Positions 44,214 through 53,900 are shown, counted from the stretch's first letter. The stretch: 64,000 bases of DNA from Kiritimatiellia bacterium (GCA_028718125.1 JAQUMN010000007.1:62001-126000), one strand, 5' to 3'. Notes: a model not told the origin generated them from the letters alone. A program made the numbers and translations.

Positions 44214-47200
44214 CTATAATCCGACATCCATGCGCACTTTCGGGAACTTGGTGAACCAGAACTGGACCCAGAATGTATAGTCATCCTGTTGACCGGTGCC
44301 CGAATTATCCTGGAATTCACAGCCGACTTTATAAGCAATGCATTCCATGGTCCGCTGGATGGTCAGGCCCCAGGCCTGCATGTTGGAGTCGTCGAATTCG
44401 TAGCGGGCATAGATGCTGTATTCCCAGTTGATAAAAGGCTCCAGCGTGAACTCGTTGTTGAGCAAACTGCTGCTGCCGTTTTCAAAGCGATGTTCGACGA
44501 CATATTTCCACAGGGTCCCGTCATTCACCGCCAGGCGCGTATTGAAGGTCTGCACCTCCCTGAAGTATGGGTCGTAGGCCCCGTCAATTTTCAATTCCAT
44601 CCAGTCAAAGGGAGTTGAGCGCACATCCCAACAAATGTTGCTGAACACATTTTCGTATGGCTCGGGATCCAGGCGATAGACCACCCATATGTCGGCGTTG
44701 ATCAGGTCGTATACCCCGCGGCTTTTCATTTGCTGCCTGTTGTAGCGCTGGGTCTGGATTTTATTGCGCATGCCGAACTGGATTTGATTGGCCTTGCCGA
44801 GCGCATCGATATCGTCGAACTGGTAGAGTTCGTCGGGGGTCACGTTAGGTTCGGGTACCAACGTATAATTGGCATACGGCTCCGCAATGTGCCGCACGTT
44901 GTTGATGATATCGCCGGGATACGTTTCCCAGACCTTAAAGGCCTTGAAGGACGTTTCCAGTCCCAGTTGCGGCAATGAACGGAACTTGGCTCCTGTCTCG
45001 CGGGACAGTATGTTGGTCGTTGAAGTCACCACCGGCACATTGTTTGTGTCGAGCATCGTGACGGTGGTCACGTTAGTGTAGTCTTCCTTGGTCTTGGAAT
45101 ACCATGTGCCTTGCCATCCGACGCGCGGGATGACGTTCAGGAAACCCGCCAGCTTGACCGGGTAGTAGATCATGTGCGCCGTGTTAAAGCGTCCGGCCGC
45201 GTAATCTTCCACATTGGTAAGAATGGATTCCCAGTTCTTCTGGAGATAGGATGCTTCCGTATCGCCCTGGTAATAGAGCGGCGTTTCCCACAATTTCTGG
45301 CGCGAAAAATCCAGTTTCAATTCAGGGAGGCGGTCGACGGTGGTATAAAAGTCATTCAGTCGTTTTTCGACCATCAGGCTGGCGGTATAATGCTCGGCGC
45401 GGTGCCCCAGCACGATGTAGTTGTCCGGCTCCGGGCTGACTTTATATTCCTCCCGGAAGAACTGTTCAATGATTTTAGGGTCGCTCAGGTAATTGATCTG
45501 AGCCATTAAATAGTTCTGGTCGTCGAACGACTGGTTGTGGTAAAGCCGCAGGCGGTAGCGTTCGCTGTCAATTTCGTAAGGCTGGGTATCGTCGCCTTCG
45601 TCGGGCCAGGCATCGTGGATGTAATACGAGGTGAAGTCGCCGGCCCAGGTGTCCTCATCGGTCTGCTCCTGGCGAGGCCCGCTCATGGGCAGCTGACTGC
45701 CTATATACCAGAAGTCATCGTCCGGCTGGGTGGAATTGCGCTCCGTGGAAAGCCCCTTGGCGTTGCCGCTGGACGACCACATAAAATCCTGGCCCAGCCC
45801 GACGCCGCGCCGCAGGCGGAGATCCACGTGCGATGCCGCCTCTACCTTGCGGCTAATCCGGTAATTGAACGCAGTCAACAGGAACACGTACATCCGGCTG
45901 CTGTATCCCGGCACGATGCTCATGAAATTCTTGTCGCCGATGTTCTGGTTCCAGTATGGGCTGTACATGACAGGTATGCCCTTGACATAGAGCACGATGT
46001 GCTGGGCGCGGACATGATGGCCGGGCGTGATCCATACTTTTTTGGCCCTGAAATAGGCGTCCGGGTGGTCGCCCTCGCAGGTGCTCAGAATGGCATTTTC
46101 GAGCAGATATTCATCGGCGCCGATCCGGTGCGATGACTCGGCCTTGGCATAAAAGGGTTCCAGGTAGGCGTTGAAACCGCCGAAATCGCCCTTTTGGCTT
46201 TTAAAATTGTAGCGCAGTTTATTGCCGACCCAGATGTCACTGCCGCGCTCGAAGGTCACGTTGCCTTCCGCCAGCACATCGTAACTCTGCATGTTGACGA
46301 CAGCATGGTCGCCCCGCAGGAATTCGTTGTTCTGGCGCACGACCACATGCCCGGACCCAATCATCAGGCTCTTTTCGTGCTCATACTCCAGGCTGTCGGC
46401 CTGCACTTCGATCGGCGAGAGGATGTGCCGCCGAATGGCGTCGGGATAGGCGTCTTCCAGAAGGAGCCGGTTCAGCACGGCCCGGTCAGCCCCCTCGGAA
46501 TGCTGATCGATCAGCAGCTTGGTTTGCTTGCTCAGCTTTACTTCGGCAAACCGGCCCTGGTCATATAAAGCCTTGTTGAGGATTACCTGATTCAATGCCG
46601 TAATCAGAGCGTTGAGAAGCACGGGCGGGGGCTGCGCGGCGCCTGTATAGTCCATCAGCTGTCGGCGGGTTGCCGGATTCAAACAGTCGTGCAGGTACCG
46701 CGCCACCGGATCATTGGCGGCGCGCAGATTGATCGCAAGCGCGCGGGGTTCCAGTATGTCTTTGCTCTGTAAAAAACAGGGCAAAGCCAATCCGGGTTCG
46801 ATTTCATTGGAATAGGCGTCTTCCAGCAGACGCCGGTTAAGCTGGGCCAGGCCCACCGCCCCGGGCCCTCTATCCAGCAGTTCCCGGGTCCGCGGCGATA
46901 ACACAACATCGTCGAAAAGCTTGCCGTCGAACAGGAGATCTTCGGATATTAAATGATCGAAATCGCCGACAACGGCCTGGATCAGTTCAGGCGAAGGCGT
47001 GGTGTTCGCCTGGTAACCGGCCAGCAGGCGGCGCGTGGCAGGTGAGCAGGCGCTTAAAAAGTATTCGGAAACGGGGTCTTCGGCATTGCGGAGCTTGGCC
47101 ATCAAACCCGGCGCGTCCGTAATCTGGTCAGCCTTCAACAACCAGGGCGACACGTCCACCGCATTCGGCTCTGCGGCCAGGGCGCCCCCTGCCAAGGCCA

Positions 47201-47246
47201 ATGCACAGAGCCAGATTCCCCAGCAAACTTTTGATCTGCATCCCAT
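44214..47246 (-). CDS. lptD: LPS-assembly outer-membrane protein LptD
   Basis: 1010 residues with a signal peptide (MGCRSKVCWGIWLCALALAGGALA). Residues about 290-430 form the OstA/LptA-like beta-jellyroll (LEYEHEKSLMIGSGHVVVRQNNEFLRGDHAVVN). The rest is a beta-barrel with KGIPVMYSPYWNQNIGDKN at its start, the LptD segment GIPVFYSPYF-like, and no C-terminal aromatic (ends RMDVGL). LptD inserts LPS into the outer leaflet. Residues about 45-265 are extra: a duplicated ~100-residue unit (NPATRRLL, then LLLEDAYPDAI) without known family. RNase G lies upstream, and a Gfo/Idh gene follows. Identification as LptD is strong; the extra domain is unique here. Confidence 0.9.
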   Translation of the reverse strand: MGCRSKVCWGIWLCALALAGGALAAEPNAVDVSPWLLKADQITDAPGLMAKLRNAEDPVSEYFLSACSPATRRLLAGYQANTTPSPELIQAVVGDFDHLISEDLLFDGKLFDDVVLSPRTRELLDRGPGAVGLAQLNRRLLEDAYSNEIEPGLALPCFLQSKDILEPRALAINLRAANDPVARYLHDCLNPATRRQLMDYTGAAQPPPVLLNALITALNQVILNKALYDQGRFAEVKLSKQTKLLIDQHSEGADRAVLNRLLLEDAYPDAIRRHILSPIEVQADSLEYEHEKSLMIGSGHVVVRQNNEFLRGDHAVVNMQSYDVLAEGNVTFERGSDIWVGNKLRYNFKSQKGDFGGFNAYLEPFYAKAESSHRIGADEYLLENAILSTCEGDHPDAYFRAKKVWITPGHHVRAQHIVLYVKGIPVMYSPYWNQNIGDKNFMSIVPGYSSRMYVFLLTAFNYRISRKVEAASHVDLRLRRGVGLGQDFMWSSSGNAKGLSTERNSTQPDDDFWYIGSQLPMSGPRQEQTDEDTWAGDFTSYYIHDAWPDEGDDTQPYEIDSERYRLRLYHNQSFDDQNYLMAQINYLSDPKIIEQFFREEYKVSPEPDNYIVLGHRAEHYTASLMVEKRLNDFYTTVDRLPELKLDFSRQKLWETPLYYQGDTEASYLQKNWESILTNVEDYAAGRFNTAHMIYYPVKLAGFLNVIPRVGWQGTWYSKTKEDYTNVTTVTMLDTNNVPVVTSTTNILSRETGAKFRSLPQLGLETSFKAFKVWETYPGDIINNVRHIAEPYANYTLVPEPNVTPDELYQFDDIDALGKANQIQFGMRNKIQTQRYNRQQMKSRGVYDLINADIWVVYRLDPEPYENVFSNICWDVRSTPFDWMELKIDGAYDPYFREVQTFNTRLAVNDGTLWKYVVEHRFENGSSSLLNNEFTLEPFINWEYSIYARYEFDDSNMQAWGLTIQRTMECIAYKVGCEFQDNSGTGQQDDYTFWVQFWFTKFPKVRMDVGL

Positions 47247-47324
47247 GATTCGATTTTCTGATAGCCACAGTCGTTAGCAACTTGTAATATTTATCATCAT
47301 TCCGGCCGACAAACCAAGCACAAA

Positions 47325-48920
47325 TCAGGTTGTCTTCTCATGGGCCGCATTCGCATACAGTTCCTCGTTGGTCACGGCGTTTACGATTGAGATTTCCTCC
47401 ATATGACAGACGGGGTCCGCCCGGAAGTTCAGGCGCCCGTTAAACTTCTGCTGCATATCCATCAGCAGGGCCTCGTCCTCCTCGCGTAAGCGCTTGAGAA
47501 TGGTCGGATTAACCGTGATACGCAGTTCCGGCACCTCCTTTTCCTCGATCTGATGCTTGCGCAGGATGGCCAAAATCCGGCGCTGGATTTCCACGCTCAT
47601 ATTGAGCGGCGACTTGACGCTCCCGCGTCCGTGGCAATAGGGACAGTCCACATACATGGTGGATTCGATGCTTTCCTCCACCCGCTGCCGCGTCATTTCC
47701 AGGAGGCCCATTGACGAAATCGGCAATACGTTCGTGCGCGCCTTGTCCCGTTGGAGCGCCTCTTTGAGCGCGTAATAGACCTGGTTGCGATGCTTTTTGT
47801 GGCGCATGTCAATCAGGTCAAGCACGATCAGTCCCCCGATATTCCTGAGACGCAGGTGACGGGCAATTTCCTGCACCGCTTCCAGGTTGACTTGCAGAAT
47901 CGTGTCGTCCTGGTTGGCTCCCCCCTTGTGTTGTCCCGTGTTGACGTCAATGGCGATCAGGGCTTCGGTTTCGTCGAAAATGATGCACCCGCCGGATTTC
48001 AGCGTGACCTTCCGGCGGAAGGCATCCGCGATCTGGCGCGCAACGTCGAAATTCTCGAAGATCGGGCGGGCGCCTTCGTATAACTTGACGCGGCCGCGCA
48101 CGTGCCGCGAAATGTGGGCCAGGATAGCCTTGATGCGGTCGTATTCCGCCTTGGAATCAATGACGATGCTGTCAAGATCCTCGGTGACGGAATCGCGTAC
48201 GATCCGCTCCACGAGATCGGGTTCCTGGTACAGACAGCAGGGGGCGTGTTTTTCGCGGGATGCCGTCTGAATATCCTGCCAGGTGGCGAGCAACGAGCGC
48301 ATGTCGCGCACAAAGCTCGTGCTGGCGGCGCCGGCTCCGGCCGTGCGAATGATGAGTCCGCACCCCTCGGGCACCGGCAGGCGGCTAAGCACTTTTTTAA
48401 GGCGTTTGCGCTCCTTGTCATCCTCGATTTTGCGCGAAATACCGCGCAGTTTACTGCCCGGCATTAGCACGAAGTAGCGGCTGGGAATGCTCAGGCTGGC
48501 CGTCACGCGCGGCCCCTTGGTGCCGATGGGACCCTTGGAAACCTGGACGCAAATTTCCGAACCCACCGGGAAATGTTTGGAAATATCCTCACGGGTAAAC
48601 TGGCGGCGCCGGGGCATGGACCGGGCGGACACCCCCTCCATGGCTTCCAGGCGCGAGACGTCCTCGGGGAACATATCCCAGTAATGGATAAAGGCATTTT
48701 TGCGCAGGCCGATATCCACGAACGCCGCCTGTAGTCCGTCCTCCAGGTTCTGCACAAGCCCCTTGAACACACTGCCGACAATCCGTTCCTCAGAGGGATG
48801 CTCAATCTTGAAATCCTCCAGCTTACCCCCTTCAAGCACGGCCACGCGCGTTTGCAGGGTCTCCGCGCTGATTATGATTTGTTTCCGGTTAATGTTTTTT
48901 TTCTGACGGAATGGGAACAT
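47325..48920 (-). CDS. rng: ribonuclease G/E family endoribonuclease
   Basis: 531 residues; ATG 48920 follows AAAGGA by 9 bases, so the longer frame to 48986 is rejected. An S1-type RNA-binding part (VFKGLVQNLEDGLQAAFVDIGLRKNAFIHYWDM) is followed by the RNase H-like catalytic region: EALIAIDVNTGQHKGG and GLIVLDLIDMRH supply the two metal-binding Asp residues, and CPYCHGRG gives the Zn-link Cys pair. It matures rRNA and turns over mRNA in the cytoplasm. It is the last gene after rodA in the rod-shape run, 28 bases after it, an arrangement seen in many bacteria. Confidence 0.95.
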   Translation of the reverse strand: MFPFRQKKNINRKQIIISAETLQTRVAVLEGGKLEDFKIEHPSEERIVGSVFKGLVQNLEDGLQAAFVDIGLRKNAFIHYWDMFPEDVSRLEAMEGVSARSMPRRRQFTREDISKHFPVGSEICVQVSKGPIGTKGPRVTASLSIPSRYFVLMPGSKLRGISRKIEDDKERKRLKKVLSRLPVPEGCGLIIRTAGAGAASTSFVRDMRSLLATWQDIQTASREKHAPCCLYQEPDLVERIVRDSVTEDLDSIVIDSKAEYDRIKAILAHISRHVRGRVKLYEGARPIFENFDVARQIADAFRRKVTLKSGGCIIFDETEALIAIDVNTGQHKGGANQDDTILQVNLEAVQEIARHLRLRNIGGLIVLDLIDMRHKKHRNQVYYALKEALQRDKARTNVLPISSMGLLEMTRQRVEESIESTMYVDCPYCHGRGSVKSPLNMSVEIQRRILAILRKHQIEEKEVPELRITVNPTILKRLREEDEALLMDMQQKFNGRLNFRADPVCHMEEISIVNAVTNEELYANAAHEKTT

Positions 48921-48948
48921 AAAATTAAATCCTTTCATAGTCTTGACA

Positions 48949-50136
48949 TTATCTCCATTCTCCCCGGATATATACGCTTTGCACAATTCCCAGGGCTGAC
49001 ATTGTGCTGATCATAAATGTTCCGCCATAACTGATCAACGGGAGGGGAATTCCCGTCACCGGCAGGAGGCCGATGGTCATCGCAATATTGATGAAGATAT
49101 GGCAGAACAACATTGTCGCAACCCCCACACATAACAGGCGGCCCATTTTGTCGATCGCGGATTCCGCCGCCCGCAAAAGCGCTGCCAAAAGGAAACCGAA
49201 CAGCGCCAGCGTTACGGCACAGCCCACAAACCCTTTTTCCTCGGCAATCACCGAAAAAATAAAGTCGTTGGGCGCCACAGTCCGCGGCAGGAACCCCAGA
49301 AGATTTTGCGTCCCCTGAAGATATCCTTTACCCATAAGCCGGCCCGATCCCACCGCGATCTGGGACTGGGCCTTGTTCCATCCGGCGCCTAACGGATCCC
49401 GGTCACGATCCAGGAAAACCGTAATCCGGTCACGCTGGTAAGGCGAGATGCCGATCTTGTGCATAAGCTGCTCGTGCCGGTGCTCATCCATGCCCAGCTT
49501 GGGCGGGATGATGATGAACGCCAGCGCGCCGCAGGCCAGCACAAGCCCCAGCGCCGCCCACGCGGCCAGCCTCCGGCCGGGCACGCCGGCTGCCCACATA
49601 ACTCCGGCCAGGACGGGCAGAAAAACAAGCGCCGTGCCCATATCCGGCTGTTTGATGATCAGGGCCATGGGCGCCAGCACCAGTGCCAGGCCAAAAACAA
49701 CTAAGCGCCCGCGGCGGATATTTCTTCCCGGCCAACCGAACAAGCGGGCCAGCAGGATGACCATCGCCAGCTTCATAAGTTCCGCCGGTTGAAGTATACG
49801 GACCCCGGCCAGCTGAAGCCAACGCTGTGCTCCATACATTTTGTACCCGATGTGCGGCACAAATACCAACACCAGCAGGATCAGGCCGATGGCATACAGC
49901 CACCAGGCCAGGCGTGTCCAGCGGTGATAGTCAATGATCGCAAACCACAGGAAAAACATTATGCCCAAAACGGACCAATAAATCTGTTTGTGAAACAACG
50001 ACTGGTACAAGGGATCCGGGTTGCCGTAGCCCGCGCTGAAAATGAAGGCCGTCCCGATGCCAAGGAGCGCCAGAATAACGGCCACCAGGATCCAATCCAG
50101 CCGGCGCAAAGGACGCAAATGGGAAAAAAAGTTCAT
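48949..50136 (-). CDS. rodA: rod-shape-determining SEDS glycosyltransferase
   Basis: 395 residues with about ten membrane helices. ATG 50136 gives MNFFSHLRPLRRLDWILVAV; an upstream in-frame extension lacks a ribosome site. SEDS features are VFVPHIGYKMYGAQRWLQL, PAELMKLAMVILLARL, LVLAPMALIIKQPDMGTALVFLPV (with the catalytic Asp in the QPDMGT segment) and the C-terminal VTGIPLPLISYGG. RodA polymerises lipid II glycan strands with PBP2, encoded just upstream by mrdA. A repeat-bearing 306-base gap separates the two. Confidence 0.96.
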   Translation of the reverse strand: MNFFSHLRPLRRLDWILVAVILALLGIGTAFIFSAGYGNPDPLYQSLFHKQIYWSVLGIMFFLWFAIIDYHRWTRLAWWLYAIGLILLVLVFVPHIGYKMYGAQRWLQLAGVRILQPAELMKLAMVILLARLFGWPGRNIRRGRLVVFGLALVLAPMALIIKQPDMGTALVFLPVLAGVMWAAGVPGRRLAAWAALGLVLACGALAFIIIPPKLGMDEHRHEQLMHKIGISPYQRDRITVFLDRDRDPLGAGWNKAQSQIAVGSGRLMGKGYLQGTQNLLGFLPRTVAPNDFIFSVIAEEKGFVGCAVTLALFGFLLAALLRAAESAIDKMGRLLCVGVATMLFCHIFINIAMTIGLLPVTGIPLPLISYGGTFMISTMSALGIVQSVYIRGEWR

Positions 50137-50187
50137 AAAAAAACATCCAACATCGAATATCGAATCAGTGATGTCCAAAACAACATT

Positions 50188-50275
50188 CCCTCTCCCTTGG
50201 GAGAGGGTTAGGGTGAGGGGAATGCCGGCAAATGCGCCCCCTCACCACAGTCCTCTCCCAAGGGAGAGGATTAGG
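50188..50275. repeat. paired hairpin repeat in the mrdA-rodA spacer
   Basis: CCCTCTCCCTTGGGAGAGGG (50188-50207) and TCCTCTCCCAAGGGAGAGGA (50251-50270) are two hairpins, and between them GGTGAGGGG and CCCCTCACC pair, so the unit can fold as a long imperfect inverted repeat. Such units are common dispersed repeats in many bacterial genomes. The spacer separates two genes that normally lie close together. Confidence 0.85.
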
Positions 50276-50400
50276 TCTCATCAATCGACAACGTCAAGAT
50301 ATTGCTGTGTTATCAACGATTTCACGCATTCTGATATTATTATTTTGGACAAGAGTGATATCGAATATAAAATGAAAGTTCGGACACTTCGGAGTTGGGT

Positions 50401-50424
50401 GTTCGATGTTCGATGTTCGATGTT
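50401..50424 (+). repeat. short tandem repeat GTTCGAT in the mrdA-rodA spacer
   Basis: GTTCGATGTTCGATGTTCGAT repeats the 7-mer three times just downstream of mrdA (the other strand is the coding one). No function is apparent. Confidence 0.7.
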
Positions 50425-50442
50425 TTCTTCTTCCGTCATGGT

Positions 50443-52248
50443 TCAGCCGTTTCCTTCCCCGTCAAAAATTTCTTTCATTAGCTGGCGCATGCGCGGGCCA
50501 ATCGAAATCCCGCCCGTAATGGCGTCATCCATCACAATGGCCACGGCGTAGCGCGGATGCTCGAACGGCGCAAACAGAATCATCCACCCGTGCTTCTGGC
50601 TTGCGCCTTTGCGGCCATATTCGGCCGTGCCGGTCTTGCCGGCCATGGCGACGCCTTCCAGCCTGGCCAGGCGGCCGGTGCCTTCCGCATCCTGCACGAC
50701 GTCGCGCATGCCGTTTTTAACCAAAGCCAGATGGTCGGCCGACCAGTGCATGCGCCGGACAACAGTCGGTGGGACATCCTTGAATTCCTGTTCATTCGGT
50801 TCGCGCGCGGCCAGGACCAGACGCGGCTGATAGAGATATCCGCCGTTGGCGATAGTCGCCGTCAGCATGGCCATTTGCAGGGGCGTTACCTGGAGCGCGC
50901 CCTGGCCGACCGCGATATTGCAGGTGTCGCCATCGCGCCATGCCTCGCCGAAGGTCTGGCGCTTCCATGCCTTGCCCGGCAGAAGTCCGGCACTTTCGCC
51001 GTTCAGGCTAATTCCGGTTTTATTGCCAATACCGGCTGCCAACGCCATGTAATAGATGCCGTCAAACCCGCATTTCACTCCCGCCTGATAAAAAAACACG
51101 TTGCAGGAAACCCGTATGGCCCGGCGGAAATCGACGCGGCCATGCGCCTCGCCCATGTAGCAGGCAAACCGCTGATCACCTAATTCGAAATAGCCGGGGC
51201 ACTCCAGCGATATATTGGGATCCACGCCCCGCTCAAGGGCGGCGAGAGCCACCAGCGGTTTAAATATACTGCCCGGCGCATAGAGCCCGTTCAGGGCGCG
51301 GTTAAAGAGCGGCTTGCGGGAATCGTTCAATAAAAGATCCCAATTGCCCTGTGTAATTTTCGGACAGAACAGATTCGGGTCGAAGTCCGGGGCGCTGGCC
51401 ATGGCCAGCACGTCGCCATTGCGCGGGTCCACGACTACCACGGCGCCAACCGTGTCGCCCATGACCTGTTCCGCCGAGCGCTGAATGCGCAGGTCTATGG
51501 CCAGTTTCAAATCGCCGCCGGGAATCGGCTCGCGTAAGGCCGCTTCGTCGTGCTTAAAGCCGGTGACGTCAACCTGGACCAACCGGCCACCCGGCCTGCC
51601 GGTCAACAACTCGTCAAATCTTTTTTCCAGGCCGATTTTACCGGTCAAGTCCGGCAGATAATAATGGTAGAGCTCATCCTCTTCGCTTTGAACATCCGCC
51701 GGGCCCACGTACCCCAGCAAGTGGGTAAGAGTATGTCCCTGGGGATAAACACGGTCAGCATCCACCACGATATCAACGCCCGGCAGGCGCGCTCCGGCTT
51801 CCGCCAGTCGGGCCAGGGCCTGTCCATCCACACGGCGCCAGGCCACCAGCGGCAAGGCTTTGCGGCTGTAGAGGTGATCGGCAATCTGGGCCTGATCAAT
51901 CTGCGGCGGGCATCCGATGATGGCGGCGATTTGGTGAATTGCTTTCCAAATGTCCACGGCCGTGTTCCGCCGCTTGCCCGCCGGCCGGAGTTCTTCCAGG
52001 TAGAGGGCAATTCCGTAGTTGGGCGCATTGTCGGCCAGGCATACGCCCTGGCGGTCATATATTTTTCCGCGAACACCCGGGATGCGTATGCGACGCACGG
52101 ACTGTTGCTCCAAGTTATTCGTATAATGCTCGCCATGCCCTACCTGCATGTTCCAGAGCGCGATCCCCAGAACGCCCAGCGCCAGCAGGATGATGATTTT
52201 CAGCCAGTGCAGGCGCGCCAGTTCGTGTGTTGTCAGATGCAAGCTCAT
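50443..52248 (-). CDS. mrdA: penicillin-binding protein 2 (rod-shape transpeptidase)
   Basis: 601 residues. One N-terminal membrane anchor (LKIIILLALGVLGIALWNM), a dimerisation/pedestal part beginning RIPGVRGKIYDRQGVCLADN, and a transpeptidase domain with the three expected motifs: SIFK (active Ser, in YAPGSIFKPLVALA), SCN (VSCNVFFY) and KTG (AGKTGTAEYG). It cross-links peptidoglycan during side-wall growth with RodA. Its ATG overlaps the mreD stop (ATGA). mrdA and mreBCD all run on the minus strand, and the length is that of class B PBPs. Confidence 0.96.
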   Translation of the reverse strand: MSLHLTTHELARLHWLKIIILLALGVLGIALWNMQVGHGEHYTNNLEQQSVRRIRIPGVRGKIYDRQGVCLADNAPNYGIALYLEELRPAGKRRNTAVDIWKAIHQIAAIIGCPPQIDQAQIADHLYSRKALPLVAWRRVDGQALARLAEAGARLPGVDIVVDADRVYPQGHTLTHLLGYVGPADVQSEEDELYHYYLPDLTGKIGLEKRFDELLTGRPGGRLVQVDVTGFKHDEAALREPIPGGDLKLAIDLRIQRSAEQVMGDTVGAVVVVDPRNGDVLAMASAPDFDPNLFCPKITQGNWDLLLNDSRKPLFNRALNGLYAPGSIFKPLVALAALERGVDPNISLECPGYFELGDQRFACYMGEAHGRVDFRRAIRVSCNVFFYQAGVKCGFDGIYYMALAAGIGNKTGISLNGESAGLLPGKAWKRQTFGEAWRDGDTCNIAVGQGALQVTPLQMAMLTATIANGGYLYQPRLVLAAREPNEQEFKDVPPTVVRRMHWSADHLALVKNGMRDVVQDAEGTGRLARLEGVAMAGKTGTAEYGRKGASQKHGWMILFAPFEHPRYAVAIVMDDAITGGISIGPRMRQLMKEIFDGEGNG

Positions 52249-52760
52249 GAAGAAGGTTCCATAACAATATTACCCGTCAACCGGTCAAGCCGTTCAAGAA
52301 CGGTAAATATGATCGGCGCCAGGATCATGCCCAGCAGGGCGGTGCCGATGGCCTTGAACGCAATCCAGCTCCAGGCTGCCTCCCGCAGGCTCTCCCCGCC
52401 GATCAGCAGAAGGCCGTATAGGCCGATCGTAAGTCCCACGCCGGCCAGGAGGCCGAACACCATGTGCGTGACGCCCCGGGCGCTAAAAACCACGTCGCGA
52501 TAAAACCAGGCAACGATCCCCAGCACACTGAAGACGGCGGCGGAATAACCCATGGGCAGGGCTTCAAGACTATCGCACAGCACTCCGCCGGCAATGGCCG
52601 CCAACACCATCAGCGCGAGTGAGCGGTGGAACGCATAATAGAGCACGACACAAAGCACAATCGGCGCCTTGGCCTGACCCAACAGAGTCAGTCCCGGCAA
52701 CGCCTGTTGCACAACGGCACCGACCAGCAGGGCCACGACCATTATGACAAGATTCATCAT
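52245..52760 (-). CDS. mreD: rod-shape-determining protein MreD
   Basis: 171 residues with about five membrane helices (MMNLVIMVVALLVGAVV, VLCVVLYYAFHRSLALMVLAAIAGG, GIVAWFYRDVVF, MVFGLLAGVGLTIGLYGLLL, AFKAIGTALLGMILAPIIFTVLERL). Low sequence conservation is normal for MreD; size, topology and position between mreC and mrdA identify it. It bridges MreB filaments and the periplasmic MreC/PBP2 machinery. A repeat separates it from mreC, and it overlaps mrdA by 4 bases. Confidence 0.85.
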   Translation of the reverse strand: MMNLVIMVVALLVGAVVQQALPGLTLLGQAKAPIVLCVVLYYAFHRSLALMVLAAIAGGVLCDSLEALPMGYSAAVFSVLGIVAWFYRDVVFSARGVTHMVFGLLAGVGLTIGLYGLLLIGGESLREAAWSWIAFKAIGTALLGMILAPIIFTVLERLDRLTGNIVMEPSS

Positions 52761-52762
52761 TT

Positions 52763-52940
52763 TAATTCAATGCTAAGGAATTTTCCGCCAGAGGCGGATC
52801 CGCCTCCAGTGGACAAAGTTTGGACTGGATTTCCGCTTTCGCGGGAATGACAGAACGGGCAGACGTTGCTTGTCATTCCCGACCTGACTCGCCTCGGCGG
52901 AGCCTGGGTCGGTAATCCAGGATTTTTGTCGCCGCCTTTG
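52763..52940 (+). repeat. dispersed repeat family C, longest copy, between mreC and mreD
   Basis: Starts AATTCAATGCTAAGGAATTTT, has a hairpin CCGCCAGAGGCGG next to GGATCCGCCTCC, then TTTGGACTGGATTTCCGC...CGGGAATGAC and CATTCCCGACC...CGGCGGAGCCTGGGTCGG, ending CCAGGATTTTTGTCGCC. Relatives lie at 10741-10859, 26049-26092 and 32283-32428, and its left end is shared by family B copies. Confidence 0.88.
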
Positions 52941-52951
52941 GCCCGACTCAT

Positions 52952-53776
52952 TCATTCAGCCTCCGCCTTCGCATCTTGCGGGCCTTCATCGCGGCTTACC
53001 ACAAACATCAAGTCCAGTGACCGGAAATTGGATGTCGGCACGATATCGGCCGACTGGTACAATCCCGAATGATCCAGACGCACATTTTCAACGTGCCCGA
53101 TCACCAGTCCGGGCGGATACATGCCGCCAAGTCCGGATGTGATCACTTCATCGCCCGGCATGATTTGCACTGCTTTGCTGATGAAGTCCATCCGGCAGGA
53201 AGCCTGGCCGCGCCAAGACATCCCCTGGCCACGAACAATGCCGCATGCATCCAAACGGGTGAGCCGGGCCGATATCCTGCAGGCCGGGTCCACCAGGAAC
53301 AGAACGTCGCTAGTGTTTCTGGAAATCCGGATGATGCGTCCTGCCAGGCCTTCCGGCGTAATGACCGCCATGTCCAGGGCGATGCCGTCAGCCAGTCCCT
53401 TGTTCAAGCGGGCCGTCTGCCACCAGGCGTTCACGTCCCGGACTATGATTTCGGCGGCAATCAGGCGACGGTCGATGTGCGCTGAAAGCCCCAGCATCTG
53501 GCGCAAGGCGCGGTTTTCCTGCTCCAATGCCTGCGCTTGCCGCAGTTCCAGGCGCAATTGGGCGATTTCGGACAGAAGTTGGACGTTGTTTGCAGTCTGC
53601 GATTCATCTAGAAACAAGCCCTGGCCCAGCGTCAGAACGTGTGCCATGGGACGGGCCAGGGGAAGCATTGCATCCCGCAGAAAGGTGCTCACGCGGGCGG
53701 TAGTGGAGCCGGGCAAATTGATTATAACGACAATCAAAATGCCTGCCAATATTAGAATATAAAAACTTCGCCTCAC
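52952..53776 (-). CDS. mreC: rod-shape-determining protein MreC
   Basis: 274 residues. A single N-terminal anchor (YILILAGILIVVIINLPG) is followed by a coiled-coil stretch (QLLSEIAQLRLELRQAQALEQENRALRQML). Two beta-barrel lobes follow, containing LAGRIIRISRNTSDVLFLVDPACRISA and GDEVITSGLGGMYPPGLVIGHV, the latter the strongest MreC signature. It organises the periplasmic wall-synthesis machinery around PBP2. Its 124-base gap to mreB shows no clear terminator, so it is probably co-transcribed. Confidence 0.94.
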   Translation of the reverse strand: MRRSFYILILAGILIVVIINLPGSTTARVSTFLRDAMLPLARPMAHVLTLGQGLFLDESQTANNVQLLSEIAQLRLELRQAQALEQENRALRQMLGLSAHIDRRLIAAEIIVRDVNAWWQTARLNKGLADGIALDMAVITPEGLAGRIIRISRNTSDVLFLVDPACRISARLTRLDACGIVRGQGMSWRGQASCRMDFISKAVQIMPGDEVITSGLGGMYPPGLVIGHVENVRLDHSGLYQSADIVPTSNFRSLDLMFVVSRDEGPQDAKAEAE

Positions 53777-53900
53777 GCCAAAACTCCAAGCGGTTTCGGC
53801 GACGAAAATAAACGAGCCGCCTTGAAGGCGTATTGCGATGAAAGGCTATTACGAGAAGCGACCGCCACGCCGTTGTGTTTGCCGCGCGTTTGCGCGAGGC

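Noticed and set aside
50188-50424. CRISPR-like array in the mrdA-rodA spacer
   Set aside because: Only two related hairpins and a 7-base tandem; no regularly spaced direct repeats with unique spacers.
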